Source: Pseudomonas sp. BSw22131 (GTDB taxonomy: Bacteria > Pseudomonadota > Gammaproteobacteria > Pseudomonadales > Pseudomonadaceae). From it: a DNA stretch of 64,000 nt. The notes under the pieces were generated by a model. The model did not search any database. It had not been told where the DNA came from and saw only the letters and a list, made by a program, of their open reading frames with translations. The stretch covers positions 3,906,001-3,970,000 of the forward strand of contig NZ_CP113949.1 of the NCBI RefSeq assembly GCF_026810445.1, given 5' to 3'. This document shows positions 9,395 to 20,820 of the stretch, piece after piece. How positions within the stretch are numbered: position 1 is the stretch's first letter; every line of letters starts with the position of its first letter. Made by a program: the position numbers and the translations under genes.

Positions 9395-10390
9395 ATGACA
9401 CTATTCACCACCCTCACCGACCTGCCCCGCCACCTTCGCCATCCTCAGGTGCGCGATCTGGCATGGGCGATTCTTTCGCCACCGATGCTCGCTGAAAACC
9501 CCTGGCCGCAGCGCCATCCGCTCAGGGTCAGCGATTGGGCGGCAGATCCACAATCGCTGGCTGACTTTCTGCTCGCCCTCGACGCTGAAAGCCGTGCATT
9601 GACCGAGTGGCTATCGGCGCCCGTCAACCGACGCCTGGGCCGTTACTACGAGCGTCTCTGGCAATTCGCGATCGAGCATGCGCCCGGCGTTGAGATCATC
9701 GCCGCCAATCTGCCGATTCGCGACAACGGCCAGACGCTGGGCGAGCTGGACTTGCTGCTGCGTGATCGCGAAGGCGTTCACCATGTGGAATTGGCCATAA
9801 AGCTCTACCTGGGGCCTAAACACGGTGACGGCGCTGATCCAGCTCAGTGGCTCGGGCCGGGTTGCCATGACCGGCTGAGCCTCAAGCTCGACCACATGAG
9901 CGAACATCAACTGCCGATTTCGACACGCACGCAGAGCCGCCAGGCACTGGCTGCGTTGGGGGTCGATGCACTGAGCGCCGAGTTGTGGATGGGCGGTTAT
10001 CTGTTCTATCCCTGGCCTGGGACCAGCCGTTCACCGGCCGGCGTGCACCCTGATCATCTAAGGGGGAGATGGTTGCACCAGCGCGACTGGCCCGCCTACA
10101 TCGCGCAATGTCCAGTGGGGCACTGGCAGCCGCTGCCCCGCCACGCCTGGCTTGCACCGGCCTGTTATGACGACCCGTGGACCGAGCAACAACTGAGCGG
10201 CTGGATCAGTGAACTTGAACCACTGGCCCCGGCTCAGTTGCTGGTTCGGCTGACGCAATCTGCCGATGGCGCATGGCATGAGGCCGAGCGGGTATTTCTG
10301 GTGCCGGACCCATGGCCCCATCTGCCAGACGCCCGCGAACCTGGTAAAAAAACTACCAGCTCAAACGCACCACCAGCGCCGCCAGCGTGA
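9395..10390 (+). CDS. DUF1853 family protein
   Basis: 331 residues starting [20 protein letters not shown], with the family's features: [20 protein letters not shown], then [10 protein letters not shown] and [11 protein letters not shown]. The E-x-D...ELAIK pattern resembles a PD-(D/E)xK nuclease-like core (ELDLLL, then VELAIK), but that is my inference; no activity is established. It is the only plus-strand gene in the first 18 kb. Its 3' end overlaps the 3' end of the convergent arsB gene by 38 bp. Confidence 0.85.
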   Translation: MTLFTTLTDLPRHLRHPQVRDLAWAILSPPMLAENPWPQRHPLRVSDWAADPQSLADFLLALDAESRALTEWLSAPVNRRLGRYYERLWQFAIEHAPGVEIIAANLPIRDNGQTLGELDLLLRDREGVHHVELAIKLYLGPKHGDGADPAQWLGPGCHDRLSLKLDHMSEHQLPISTRTQSRQALAALGVDALSAELWMGGYLFYPWPGTSRSPAGVHPDHLRGRWLHQRDWPAYIAQCPVGHWQPLPRHAWLAPACYDDPWTEQQLSGWISELEPLAPAQLLVRLTQSADGAWHEAERVFLVPDPWPHLPDAREPGKKTTSSNAPPAPPA

Positions 10391-11636
10391 CCAGCAACAC
10401 CGGCACCGTCAGCACAATGCCGACCCGGAAGTAATACCCCCAGCCGATGGTCACGCCTTTCTTCGCCAGCACGTGCAACCACAATAAGGTCGCGAGGCTG
10501 CCGATCGGGGTGATTTTCGGACCCAGGTCGCTGCCGATGACGTTGGCGTAAATCATCGCCTCTTGCAGCGGGCCGGTAGCCTGGCTGGCATCGATGGACA
10601 ACAGCCCGATCAGCACCGTCGGCAGGTTGTTCATCACCGACGACAGCAGCGCCGTCAGCACGCCAGTGCCCATCGCCGCGCCCCACAAGCCGTGTTCGGC
10701 AAAGCGGTCAAGCAACGTCGCCAGCCAGGTGGTCAGCCCTTCGTTGCGCAATCCGTAGACCACCAGGTACATGCCCAGCGAGAAAATCACGATCTGCCAC
10801 GGGGCTTCTTTCATCACCTTGACGGTGCGTATCTTGTGCCCTTTGGCAGCGATGCCCAGCAGGATCGCCGCGCAGACGGCGGAAATCGCGCTGATGGGAA
10901 TACCCAACGGCTCCAGCGCGAAACACCCCACCAGCAGAATCAACAACACCCACCAGCCGGCGATAAACGTGGCGCGGTCCTTGATGGCCGTGGCTGGATC
11001 ATTCAGTTTCGAGCCGTCGAACGTCTTGGGGATGTCCCTGCGAAAGAACAGCAGCAACATCAGCAGGGTTGCCGCCACACTGACGAAGTTCACCGGCACC
11101 ATCACCGAGGCGTAGCGGTTAAAGCTAATGCCGAAGTAGTCCGCCGACACGATGTTGACCAGATTCGATACCACCAGCGGCAGGCTCGCGGTGTCCGCGA
11201 TGAAGCCTGCCGCCATGACGAATGCCAGCGTGGTCGCCGGAGAAAAGCGCAACGCCAGCAGCATCGACATCACGATCGGCGTGAGAATCAGCGCCGCGCC
11301 GTCGTTGGCAAACAGCGCCGAGACCAGCGCCCCAAGCAACACGATCAGGGCGAACAACAGCCGTCCGCGGCCCTTGCCCCAACGCGCGACGTGCAGCGCG
11401 GCCCAGGCGAAGAATCCGGCCTCGTCCAGCAACAGGCTGATGATGATCAGCGCAATGAAAGTCCCGGTGGCGTTCCAGATGATGTGCCACACCTGTGGGA
11501 TGTCAGACAGATGCACCACTCCCGACAGCAGCGCCAGCACGGCGCCCAGTGTGGCACTCCAGCCGACGCCAAGGCCTTTGGGTTGCCAGATGACCAGGGT
11601 GATGGTGAACAGGAAAATCAGCGCGGCGGTCAGCAT
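10353..11636 (-). CDS. arsB: Arsenite/antimonite efflux membrane protein
   Basis: 427 residues, about 12 membrane segments, very similar by eye to E. coli ArsB throughout: [55 protein letters not shown] and [20 protein letters not shown]. It exports As(III)/Sb(III) using the proton motive force, alone or with an ArsA ATPase. No arsR, arsC, arsH or arsA is visible beside it, so it is an orphan. It is coupled by a TGATG overlap to the upstream MFS gene and overlaps DUF1853 at the 3' end. Confidence 0.93.
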   Translation of the reverse strand: MLTAALIFLFTITLVIWQPKGLGVGWSATLGAVLALLSGVVHLSDIPQVWHIIWNATGTFIALIIISLLLDEAGFFAWAALHVARWGKGRGRLLFALIVLLGALVSALFANDGAALILTPIVMSMLLALRFSPATTLAFVMAAGFIADTASLPLVVSNLVNIVSADYFGISFNRYASVMVPVNFVSVAATLLMLLLFFRRDIPKTFDGSKLNDPATAIKDRATFIAGWWVLLILLVGCFALEPLGIPISAISAVCAAILLGIAAKGHKIRTVKVMKEAPWQIVIFSLGMYLVVYGLRNEGLTTWLATLLDRFAEHGLWGAAMGTGVLTALLSSVMNNLPTVLIGLLSIDASQATGPLQEAMIYANVIGSDLGPKITPIGSLATLLWLHVLAKKGVTIGWGYYFRVGIVLTVPVLLVTLAALVVRLSW

Positions 11637-12859
11637 CAGCGTTTGGTTCTCGGCAACAGGATCGCAAGGATGCCCAGCAGGGGCAGGAACGAGCAGATCG
11701 TGTAGACATAAACGATGCCGTGAAGGTCCGCGAGATGCCCGAGCAAGGCAGCGGCAATCCCACCAAAACCGAACATCAGGCCGAAGAAGATACCGGCGAT
11801 CATGCCGACGTTGCCCGGCACCAGTTCCTGCGCGTACACCACGATGGCCGAGAACGCCGAGGCGAGGATGAAACCGATGATCACACTGAGCACGCTGGTC
11901 CAGAAAAGGTCAGCGTAAGGCAGCGCGACGGTGAACGGCGCAACGCCCAGGATCGAGAACCAGATCACCGCCTTGCGGCCGATCTTGTCGCCTATCGGCC
12001 CGCCAAAGAACGTCCCCGCCGCCACTGCTGCCAGGAACATGAACAGGTGCAGCTGCGAGCTGGCCACCGAGACGTCGAATTTTTCGATCAGGAAAAAGGT
12101 GAAGTAGCTGGTGAAACTGGCCATGTAGAAGTATTTGGAGAACACCAGCAGCGCCAGCACCACCAGCGCTCCCCTCACGCGCCCTTTCGACAGGCCGTGA
12201 GTGGCAACGCCGCCTCGTTTGAGCTTGAACAGGCTCAGGTGGGTTTTGTACCAGCGGCTGATGGCGTACAGCAAGCCGACCGAGAACAACGCGACCAGCC
12301 CGAACCAGGCGATATTGCCCTGCCCGAACGGAATGATTATCGCGGCCGCCAATAACGGACCGAAGGCTTGCCCGGTGTTGCCACCCACCTGGAACGTCGA
12401 TTGCGCCAACCCGAAGCGCCCGCCCGAGGCCAGGCGAGCGATGCGTGAGGCCTCGGGATGGAAGGTCGACGAACCCACACCGATCAAGCCTGCCGCTAAC
12501 AGAATGAGTTCAAAACTGCCCGCCGTGGACAGCATCAGCACACCCGCAAGGATGCACAGCGAGCCCAACGGCAGGACCAACGGATTAGGGTGGCGGTCGG
12601 TGTAGTAACCGACCCAGGGCTGAAGCAGCGACGCAGTAATCTGGAATGTCAGGGTGATCAGGCCGACCTGCGTGAAGCTCAGGTCATAGTTGGCTTTGAG
12701 CATCGGGTAGATCGACGGCAGGATCGCCTGGATCAGGTCGTTGAGTAAGTGCGCCAGCGCCACCGCGCCGATGATCCGCATAACCAGCGGGCTTGATTGC
12801 GGAACGGCGGCGGGCGAAACCGCACTCGAAGGCGTACTGCTGACAGCCATGAAGGGCAT
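11636..12859 (-). CDS. MFS efflux transporter, fosmidomycin-resistance (Fsr) type
   Basis: 407 residues, 12 membrane segments. Segments match E. coli Fsr closely: [73 protein letters not shown] and [20 protein letters not shown]. The family extrudes fosmidomycin and other compounds; the natural substrate is unknown. Its TGA overlaps the ATG of arsB (TGATG), so the two pumps are made from one message. Confidence 0.88.
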   Translation of the reverse strand: MPFMAVSSTPSSAVSPAAVPQSSPLVMRIIGAVALAHLLNDLIQAILPSIYPMLKANYDLSFTQVGLITLTFQITASLLQPWVGYYTDRHPNPLVLPLGSLCILAGVLMLSTAGSFELILLAAGLIGVGSSTFHPEASRIARLASGGRFGLAQSTFQVGGNTGQAFGPLLAAAIIIPFGQGNIAWFGLVALFSVGLLYAISRWYKTHLSLFKLKRGGVATHGLSKGRVRGALVVLALLVFSKYFYMASFTSYFTFFLIEKFDVSVASSQLHLFMFLAAVAAGTFFGGPIGDKIGRKAVIWFSILGVAPFTVALPYADLFWTSVLSVIIGFILASAFSAIVVYAQELVPGNVGMIAGIFFGLMFGFGGIAAALLGHLADLHGIVYVYTICSFLPLLGILAILLPRTKR

Positions 12860-12986
12860 CCATCAAAACGTGAGTGATGAGCGCCATTGGGAGGTTGCTA
12901 AATGTTTCATCGGCGCGGGCGGCGCCAATGTGCCATTTATTGGGGCGTGAGTGCCACGTTTTGTTGCCAAGACATGATGAAGATCC

Positions 12987-13077
12987 GTGTAGGAGCGCGC
13001 TTGCCCGCGATGGGATGATGTCTGCGCCATTCTTGTGTCTGACACGACCCTATCGCGGGCAAGCGCGCCCCTACAAC
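12987..13077. repeat. REP doublet (inverted pair)
   Basis: GTGTAGGAGCGCGCTTGCCCGCGATGG at the left and CCCTATCGCGGGCAAGCGCGCCCCTAC at the right form an inverted pair with a spacer of about 35 bp. It lies between two minus-strand MFS genes and nearly abuts the stop of the second. The same family as the copy inside the gene at 14801-14888. Confidence 0.85.
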
Positions 13078-13086
13078 GGTTCTGCG

Positions 13087-14427
13087 TCAGGCGATAGATC
13101 CCACCGCAGAGCGCTGGGTCAGCGAGCCTTCCACTTCGTGCAGCGACACCTTCGACGTCTCCGGCAACGCCAACCCACCCGCAAGCGCCAACAAGGCAAT
13201 CGCCATCAGGTAGAACGCCGGTGACAAATTGCTGCCGGTCATGCCGATCAGCCAGGTCGCCATCAGCGGCGCCGTCCCGCCGAAAATGGTGTAAGCCATG
13301 TTGTAGGTGATCGCCGAAGCGGTGTAACGCGTGCGTGTAGGAAACGTCTCTGAGAGCAACGCTGCCGTGACCACGCCGCACAGCACGGCACCGACGGCCA
13401 GCAGCATGACGCCGATGATCGAGGCCACGAACGACCCGGAACTGGCCATCAGGAACGAGGGATAGACCACCACGATCAGCAGGACACCGGCCGTGAGGAC
13501 CGTCATCCGCCGCCCGACACGATCGGAAAATGCGCCTGCCAGCGGGCAGATTGCAGCGGCGAATACCAGCGCGATCAACGAAATCAGCAGCGAGTTAGCG
13601 CGGGTCAAACCGCCTGCCACTTGCAGGTAGGTCGCAAAATAGGTGGTGAACATATAGAACGACAGCGCCGTGAGGGAAACGAACGCACCCAGGCAGCAAA
13701 TCGCGGCGCCATGATGGCGAAGGGTTTCCTTGAGCGGCGAATGGGCAACGGCGTGCTCCTGCGTCACAGCCTGGAACGCCGGGGTTTCATCCAGTTTCCA
13801 GCGCAGATACAAACCCACCAGACCCAGTGGCGCGGCGATCAGAAACGGCAAGCGCCAGCCCCAACTGCCCATTGCTTCTGCGGACAGCGAGGACTCAAGC
13901 CCATAAGCGATCATCGCCGCTGCCGCAAACGCCGAGAACGTCGACACCGGAACGTAGCTGCCATACCAGGCGCGCTGATTGCGCGGCGCGTGTTCCATCA
14001 AGTAGGCACACGCCCCAGCGTATTCGCCCCCGGCCGAGAAGCCTTGTGCGCAGCGAATGAGCGTCAACAGAATCGGCGCCATGACGCCAATCGCCGCGTA
14101 CGTCGGCAGCAATCCGATGATCGTGGTCGCACCTGCCATCAGCAGAATGGTGAATGCCAACGTGCGTTTGCGGCCGATGCGGTCGCCCAGCATCCCGAAG
14201 AAGATCCCGCCCAGCGGCCGAAAGGCGAAGGCCACGGCGAACACCGCAAAGGTCTTGAGCAGTGCCGCACTGGCATCACCGCTGGGGAAAAACTGCTGAG
14301 CGATGGTGGTGGCGAGAAAGCCATACACGGCGAAGTCGAACCATTCGACAAAATTACCGATAGCCGCTGCGACGATGACTTTTCTCAAAGTGGCAGGGTG
14401 GACCTGCTCTATGGCTGCAGTAGTCAT
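13087..14427 (-). CDS. MFS transporter, metabolite:H+ symporter (MHS) family
   Basis: 446 residues. Signature of the MHS/ProP-KgtP-like group: [24 protein letters not shown] at about 30-53, [21 protein letters not shown], and [24 protein letters not shown], then 12 predicted membrane segments. Such carriers take up compatible solutes or organic acids with protons; the substrate cannot be assigned. A separate promoter is likely since the next upstream gene is 143 bp away. Confidence 0.88.
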   Translation of the reverse strand: MTTAAIEQVHPATLRKVIVAAAIGNFVEWFDFAVYGFLATTIAQQFFPSGDASAALLKTFAVFAVAFAFRPLGGIFFGMLGDRIGRKRTLAFTILLMAGATTIIGLLPTYAAIGVMAPILLTLIRCAQGFSAGGEYAGACAYLMEHAPRNQRAWYGSYVPVSTFSAFAAAAMIAYGLESSLSAEAMGSWGWRLPFLIAAPLGLVGLYLRWKLDETPAFQAVTQEHAVAHSPLKETLRHHGAAICCLGAFVSLTALSFYMFTTYFATYLQVAGGLTRANSLLISLIALVFAAAICPLAGAFSDRVGRRMTVLTAGVLLIVVVYPSFLMASSGSFVASIIGVMLLAVGAVLCGVVTAALLSETFPTRTRYTASAITYNMAYTIFGGTAPLMATWLIGMTGSNLSPAFYLMAIALLALAGGLALPETSKVSLHEVEGSLTQRSAVGSIA

Positions 14428-14570
14428 GAAAACCTCGGCGCATATGGGATGGGACGATTATCAGGACACAGGCGCGAACGGTTGACTCCAGAAGTGCCGT
14501 TTACGTACCCAGAACCGACGCATCGATACGTCTGGGCCGCATGATTCATGCCAGCGATAGGAGCGCGCGC

Positions 14571-15557
14571 CTAGATCGCCCGCTTGCCCTGCAAACCGCC
14601 GGTATGCACGAAGATCAGCCGCGTACCGCCGGGCAAGCGTCCCGCCCGCACTTCGTCGTGCAACGCCAGCAGCGCTTTGCCGGTGTACAGCGGTTCCAGA
14701 GGGATACCGGTCTGCAGTTCGCAGTTATCGATAAAGGCGAGCAGATGCGGATCGGTTTTAGCAAACCCGCCACGACTGGCGTCCAACACATGACAGCGTC
14801 TTAGGAGCGCGCTTGCCCGCGATGGGTTTTGGTCTGCAGCTTTGTCGTCGCCTGACACGCCGCTTTCGCGGGCAAGCGCGCTTCTACAGTGTTTGTGAAT
14901 AATCGCCGCCACATTCTCAGGCACGCCGTGCCCTTGTGGCACCGCCATGGCGCCATGGATCGTGCGAACCCCCTCTTCGAACAGCGCCAGCCCGGCGAGG
15001 GTTGTGCCCGTTCCGGATGCCAGCCACCATCCGTCATAGTCGGTCCAACCCACCGCGTCTAGCTGCGAACGCCCCTGACGCACGATTTCAGCACAGCCCA
15101 GCGCGCCTTCCAGCCCCCCGCCGCCCTCAGGCACGCCATGAAGATGCGGGTATAGCTCGCGCCACGGCAGCCAGAAATCCGCTTCGTGCCGCGCCCGATA
15201 ACCGGCGTAACCCAGCCAATGCAGCTGCATGCCAAATGCCTGCAAGTCTTCGATGGTAGGCGTCTGCTGCGGATGCCCGCGCAATAGCCCAACCGTCTGG
15301 AAACCAAAGCGCTTACCGGCAGCAGCCAGTGCGTGAAGGTGATTGGAATGCGCCCCGCCAAGAGTGATCAACCCTGCGGCACCGGCCGTTTGGGCCGCCT
15401 TCAGGTGATAAATGAGCTTGAACCACTTGTTGCCGCTGATCAGCGGATCGATGAGGTCCAGACGCAGGATGGCGACCTCAACGCCCGCCTCGATCAGCCA
15501 AGGCAGATCGAGACGTTGCAGGGGGGCGGACGGCAAGGTTTGGTCTGCGGGGAGCAT
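14571..15557 (-). CDS. D-cysteine desulfhydrase / ACC deaminase-like PLP enzyme with internal REP insertion
   Basis: About 328 residues from the ATG at 15557 (an ATG at 15596 is an alternative). PLP lysine is in ISGNKWFKL (K44), with GGAHSNHLHALAAAG and SGTGTTLAGL, typical of fold-type II ACC deaminase/D-cysteine desulfhydrase homologues. Such enzymes release ammonia and a keto acid from D-cysteine or ACC; which one cannot be told. Residues about 224-253 (around CRSALARESGVSGDD) are the translation of an extragenic REP doublet at 14801-14888. It sits just before the DASRGGFAKTDP segment and leaves the frame open. Without it the protein would be about 298 residues, near family length. Activity may be impaired. 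Confidence 0.82.
   Translation of the reverse strand: MLPADQTLPSAPLQRLDLPWLIEAGVEVAILRLDLIDPLISGNKWFKLIYHLKAAQTAGAAGLITLGGAHSNHLHALAAAGKRFGFQTVGLLRGHPQQTPTIEDLQAFGMQLHWLGYAGYRARHEADFWLPWRELYPHLHGVPEGGGGLEGALGCAEIVRQGRSQLDAVGWTDYDGWWLASGTGTTLAGLALFEEGVRTIHGAMAVPQGHGVPENVAAIIHKHCRSALARESGVSGDDKAADQNPSRASALLRRCHVLDASRGGFAKTDPHLLAFIDNCELQTGIPLEPLYTGKALLALHDEVRAGRLPGGTRLIFVHTGGLQGKRAI
14801..14888. repeat. REP doublet inside a coding sequence
   Basis: TAGGAGCGCGCTTGCCCGCG at the left is mirrored by CGCGGGCAAGCGCGCTTCTA at the right. It is nearly the same sequence as the intergenic copy at 12987-13077, but here it lies within the PLP-enzyme reading frame, without creating a stop. Confidence 0.9.
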
Positions 15558-15793
15558 GGAGGTGATCGGCAAGCGAAGAAGGCCGCAGTTTAGCATTGGC
15601 CTTGTTCGGTGCTTGGGCGAAAGTCATCGCGAGTAAGCGCCCTCCCACGGGATCATGCCCGGCGGTAATGCGCGTCAGAAAGCTTCGCGGGCAAGCCTTG
15701 CGCCAACGGGTTCCTCGTAGGCCGCTGAAGCGGTGTGGGTCTCGAGGACAACTGTTCCAACACCGGGAATCGAGGGGGTTTTCATGAAGGGGC

Positions 15794-17848
<2,055 letters not shown>

Positions 17849-18078
17849 TCATCACGTGGTGCGAGCACTCTTAAGGCACTCGTCAAAGTAAGCGGCGTGA
17901 CCATCGACACTGACGATAGCCCGCTGTTCATGCCGCAAACAGTAAACAGCGCTTCGGTCACCCTCAATGACTGAAAGTGACAACTTATTGATCCAAATGC
18001 GCAACGAGGGTTGGCAAGTCATCAGCGGCGCCCTACCCTTGTGCGATCAGTCACCTCGACGGCAGTGTCCATCTCTTC

Positions 18079-19221
18079 ATGCGCAAAATTCTTGGCCTCT
18101 CCACCGCGTTGCTGCTGGTGATCATCTTCGTCAGCTACAGCCTGTGGACGAGCAAACGGCACGCCGGTCACTACCTAAGCGACTTGCGCATCCAGGTTGT
18201 GCTCAACGACGGCAAACCGGGGGGGCGTGGCAATCTTCTGGGCATTCAGCCGGAACTGTTCCCCGCCGATTATTCCAGCCCGGAGCGCCTGCACCGCAAG
18301 CTCGCCGCCTACCTTCAACAGGCCCGCGACCAAGGGTTTATCAACGACAAAACCATCGTCGTGCTGCCCGAACATATCGGCACCTGGTTGTTTGCGGTAA
18401 ACGAAAAGTCCCAGTTCTACCAAGCCACCACCATCGAAGAGGCCATGAACTGGCTTGCGGTGAGCAACCCGATGCAATTTGCCAATGCCATGCTTCGCGC
18501 CAAGGGAGAAAGTCGCGTCGATGATGCCCACATCCGTATGAAAGCCAGCAGCATGGCCCGTGACTATCAAACGGTGTTTGGTGGGTTGGCAAAAGAATTC
18601 GGGGTCACGCTGGTGGCAGGCTCGATCGTGCTGCCGGGGCCGTCTGTAGAAGACGGTCAACTGCAGGCGGGCAACGGCGCGCTCTACAACTGCAGTGTGG
18701 TGTTCGGTCGGGACGGCCGGCCGATGGGGCAACCGCAACGGCAACTGTTCCCGGCCTGGTACCTGAGCAGCTATATCCGTGCGGGCAAGGATGCGCCGCT
18801 CAATGTCATTGATACGCCGGCAGGTCGCCTCGGCACGTTGATCGGCAGCGACAGCTGGTACCCGCGCAATTACGCGCGCCTGGATGAAAAAGGTGCTGAG
18901 CTGATTGCGGTTCCGGCGTTTGTCGCTGGCAATGGCGCCTGGTCACGGCCATGGCGCGCAGAAAAACTGCCTGACGAACTGCACGTCGAGCCCGGCCCCC
19001 TCACCGAAGGCGAGGCCTGGAAACGCCTGACACTGGCCCCCACCCGCTCCGCCCGCGCAGGCATCAGCGTATTCATGCGAGGGCAGTTCTGGGATCAAGG
19101 CAGCGCGGGGGACAGTTTCGCCAGCCGAAGCGGTCAACATATCCCTGAACCGCCTCCCGGCGTAACGCCCAAAGGCATGAAGCCTGGACATGGCGCGCGC
19201 CTGATTAACCTGTGGCTATGA
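18079..19221 (+). CDS. Nitrilase-superfamily protein, membrane-anchored, catalytic residues missing
   Basis: 380 residues with an N-terminal membrane anchor (about 4-22). The body follows the carbon-nitrogen hydrolase fold: VVLPEHIGTWL holds the expected Glu (E98), and GTLIGSDSWYP corresponds to the nucleophile motif. At the usual catalytic Lys position I read QRQLFP (around 220-222), and at the usual Cys I read G256 (LIGSD instead of LICxD). By eye, then, only Glu of the Glu-Lys-Cys triad remains, so it may be a non-catalytic or re-purposed member. The stop overlaps the AraC start (ATGA), which suggests co-expression. Confidence 0.75.
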   Translation: MRKILGLSTALLLVIIFVSYSLWTSKRHAGHYLSDLRIQVVLNDGKPGGRGNLLGIQPELFPADYSSPERLHRKLAAYLQQARDQGFINDKTIVVLPEHIGTWLFAVNEKSQFYQATTIEEAMNWLAVSNPMQFANAMLRAKGESRVDDAHIRMKASSMARDYQTVFGGLAKEFGVTLVAGSIVLPGPSVEDGQLQAGNGALYNCSVVFGRDGRPMGQPQRQLFPAWYLSSYIRAGKDAPLNVIDTPAGRLGTLIGSDSWYPRNYARLDEKGAELIAVPAFVAGNGAWSRPWRAEKLPDELHVEPGPLTEGEAWKRLTLAPTRSARAGISVFMRGQFWDQGSAGDSFASRSGQHIPEPPPGVTPKGMKPGHGARLINLWL

Positions 19222-20264
19222 ACATGCCGACACCTCGTGTACGGCTCGGTGATTTATCCGTGGGATTTGTTCACAGCCTCGCGGACGCGGTGCGCAGTGT
19301 CGGTCATGACCCCGCGCCGCTGTTTGAGCAGTATGGTCTGGACGCAGCAAGGCTGGGCGAAGCCGGCGCGCGACTATCGATTGCGCGCTATATGCGTCTG
19401 GGGCATTCGGCGATTGAACTGTGTAACGCGCCGTGGCTGGGTTTGCGCATGGGGCAGTTGAGTCGGCTCAGCCAGTCCGGAATGGCCGGCGTGACTGCGG
19501 CGCAAGCGCCAACCGTTCGGGAAGCTGCGCGGACACTGATTCGTTTTGAAGCGCTGTACGGCTCCAATTATCGCGGGCAGTCGAGCTTTCATGAGGACGC
19601 CAGCGGTGCGTGGCTGCGCTTTTATTCGATCAGCCCCTACAACGCCTACAACCGATTTGTGGTGGACTCGATTCTCAGCGGCTGGCTGCATCAATTGTCG
19701 ATTTTGGCGGGCACGACGTTGCGCGCAGAAAAGCTGGAGATCGAGTTCGACGCGCCGCCCTACGCCGCTCGGTATGCAGATTTAAGCGAGCATCCGCCGC
19801 TGTTTGACGCTGGCGTCAACCAGTTGCGCCTCAGCCAGCACAGTCTCGGGCTGCGCAACCCGGATCACTGCCCCAGCACCTGGCAGCATTTACTGACGTT
19901 GTGTGAACGGGAGCTGGAGCAGCTGACACGGACCCGCAGCCTGGGTGAAAAAATCACTCAGTTGCTTGGACCGTTATTGAATGGTGGGCGAGAGCCCGAT
20001 CTGGAAGAAGTGGCGTCGCGATTGAAGCTGCCGACCTGGACCCTGCGCCGCAAACTGGCCGACGAAGGCACACGTTTCAGGTCGATCCTCAATGACACGC
20101 GCCGCGATCTGGCAATGACTTACATCCGTGACACGGAACTGGCCTTTGGCGAGATCGCTTATCTACTGGGTTTCGCGTCGGCCGAAGCCTTTCAACGCGC
20201 CTTCAAACGCTGGAACGGTCAGACTCCCGGGGAGTTCCGCCGTAGCCAACGTCATACCGCATAA
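19218..20264 (+). CDS. AraC-family transcriptional regulator
   Basis: 348 residues from the ATG at 19218, which overlaps the previous stop as ATGA; a GTG six bases upstream is also in frame. The N-terminal half is the arabinose-binding-like domain of the OruR/ArgR-like AraC group (SIARYMRLGHSAIELCNAPWLGLRMG). The C-terminal 100 residues hold two helix-turn-helix motifs (EEVASRLKLPTWTLRRKLADEG, then FGEIAYLLGFASAEAFQRAFKRWNGQTPGEFR). Targets unknown; the adjacent nitrilase-like gene and divergent fadH are the obvious candidates. Confidence 0.92.
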   Translation: MNMPTPRVRLGDLSVGFVHSLADAVRSVGHDPAPLFEQYGLDAARLGEAGARLSIARYMRLGHSAIELCNAPWLGLRMGQLSRLSQSGMAGVTAAQAPTVREAARTLIRFEALYGSNYRGQSSFHEDASGAWLRFYSISPYNAYNRFVVDSILSGWLHQLSILAGTTLRAEKLEIEFDAPPYAARYADLSEHPPLFDAGVNQLRLSQHSLGLRNPDHCPSTWQHLLTLCERELEQLTRTRSLGEKITQLLGPLLNGGREPDLEEVASRLKLPTWTLRRKLADEGTRFRSILNDTRRDLAMTYIRDTELAFGEIAYLLGFASAEAFQRAFKRWNGQTPGEFRRSQRHTA

Positions 20265-20273
20265 CGCAACGTC

Positions 20274-20360
20274 CTACAGCTCGGTTGCGTCGTCAGCGGG
20301 TTCTACAGGGTCTAGTTCGTACGCTTTGTATTCCAGAAGCTCTTCTTGATAGTCGTCCAT
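20274..20360 (-). CDS. 28-residue acidic peptide gene
   Basis: ATG at 20360 reads MDDYQEELLEYKAYELD, then a short acidic tail ending DDATEL and a TAG stop. A GAGGG ribosome-binding site sits 8 bp before the start. The peptide is rich in Asp and Glu. I do not recognise a named family and give no function. It lies tail-to-tail with the AraC gene and head-to-head with the ilvA leader. Its ribosome site and amphipathic composition make chance less likely, but this is a small ORF and the call is tentative. Confidence 0.5.
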   Translation of the reverse strand: MDDYQEELLEYKAYELDPVEPADDATEL

Positions 20361-20677
20361 AACGCATGCCCTCGTGGCTGGTTTCTTCGTTTCGGTTGTC
20401 GTGCACTGCTGTTTTCAGCGAGTGAATCACTGACCACGGCCCTCACCTTAAAGTGCCGTCATGACGAAAAAATGAAGGTTTCTGGCGTAGTCAGTTAAAC
20501 GAATATCTAGCCGATGAAGAAAGTTCGCGCAAGTGATCAGGAATCATCTGACACCGCCAGTCACAAATCTGTGGGAAGTGACCATTCATCCTTAAAGCCG
20601 ACTTGCCCCGTAGCCCCGAACTCATTCACGCGGCGGTAGTGATGTCGTATCAGGCAGGTGACACCCATTCATGCCAC

Positions 20678-20705
20678 TTGACGGCGCGGACCTGCCCGCC
20701 ATAGT
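20678..20705 (+). promoter_or_regulatory. Probable sigma-70 promoter of the ilvA leader
   Basis: TTGACG (20678-20683), 16-bp spacer, CATAGT (20700-20705). Predicted start is about 20711-20713, only a few bases before the leader peptide ATG. The 300 bp upstream of this (20361-20677) show no other gene I can support. Confidence 0.5.
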
Positions 20706-20714
20706 CTTCTTGCC

Positions 20715-20780
20715 ATGAACGTAACCAAGCATTTCCTCGGCCAGATAATTATTACCGCCATTCCAGTCATGGCGGGTTAG
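20715..20780 (+). CDS. ilvA leader peptide, Ile-rich (21 residues)
   Basis: ATG at 20715, TAG at 20778. Three consecutive Ile codons (ATA ATT ATT, 20745-20753) are followed by another Ile at 20760 within IIITAIPV; ATA is a rare codon in this GC-rich genome. No strong Shine-Dalgarno is seen and the predicted transcript starts just before it, so translation may be nearly leaderless. The Ile run lies directly before hairpin segment 1 and the stop codon lies at the end of segment 2 of the attenuator. It would act as the sensor of charged tRNA-Ile. Confidence 0.55.
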   Translation: MNVTKHFLGQIIITAIPVMAG

Positions 20781-20820
20781 CCGACGTTTGCACACAACCC
20801 GCCCTAGAGGCGGGTTTTTT
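20755..20820 (+). promoter_or_regulatory. Predicted transcription attenuator of ilvA
   Basis: There are four pairing segments. Segment 1 is CCGCCAT (20755-20761), segment 2 ATGGCGGGTT (20769-20778), segment 3 AACCCGCC (20796-20803) and segment 4 GGCGGGTT (20809-20816). The 1:2 hairpin has 7 bp, the 2:3 antiterminator 8 bp, and the 3:4 terminator 8 bp plus a T run. Pairings 2:3 and 3:4 exclude each other. A ribosome stalled at the Ile codons would cover segment 1 and free 2:3, allowing read-through into ilvA. A ribosome at the stop codon would block segment 2 and let the terminator form. Confidence 0.65.

Noticed and set aside
10563..11705. 380-codon plus-strand frame rich in Gln, His and Arg
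   Set aside because: It is antisense to the membrane segments of arsB.
12987..14888. REP pairs taken as an insertion sequence or CRISPR
   Set aside because: Only short inverted pairs of about 90 bp are seen, with no transposase or cas gene between or near them.
15630..15730. Further REP-like sequence upstream of the PLP-enzyme gene
   Set aside because: Fragments such as CATCGCGAGTAAGCGCCCTCCCAC resemble a REP arm but no good inverted partner is found; too degenerate to list as a feature.
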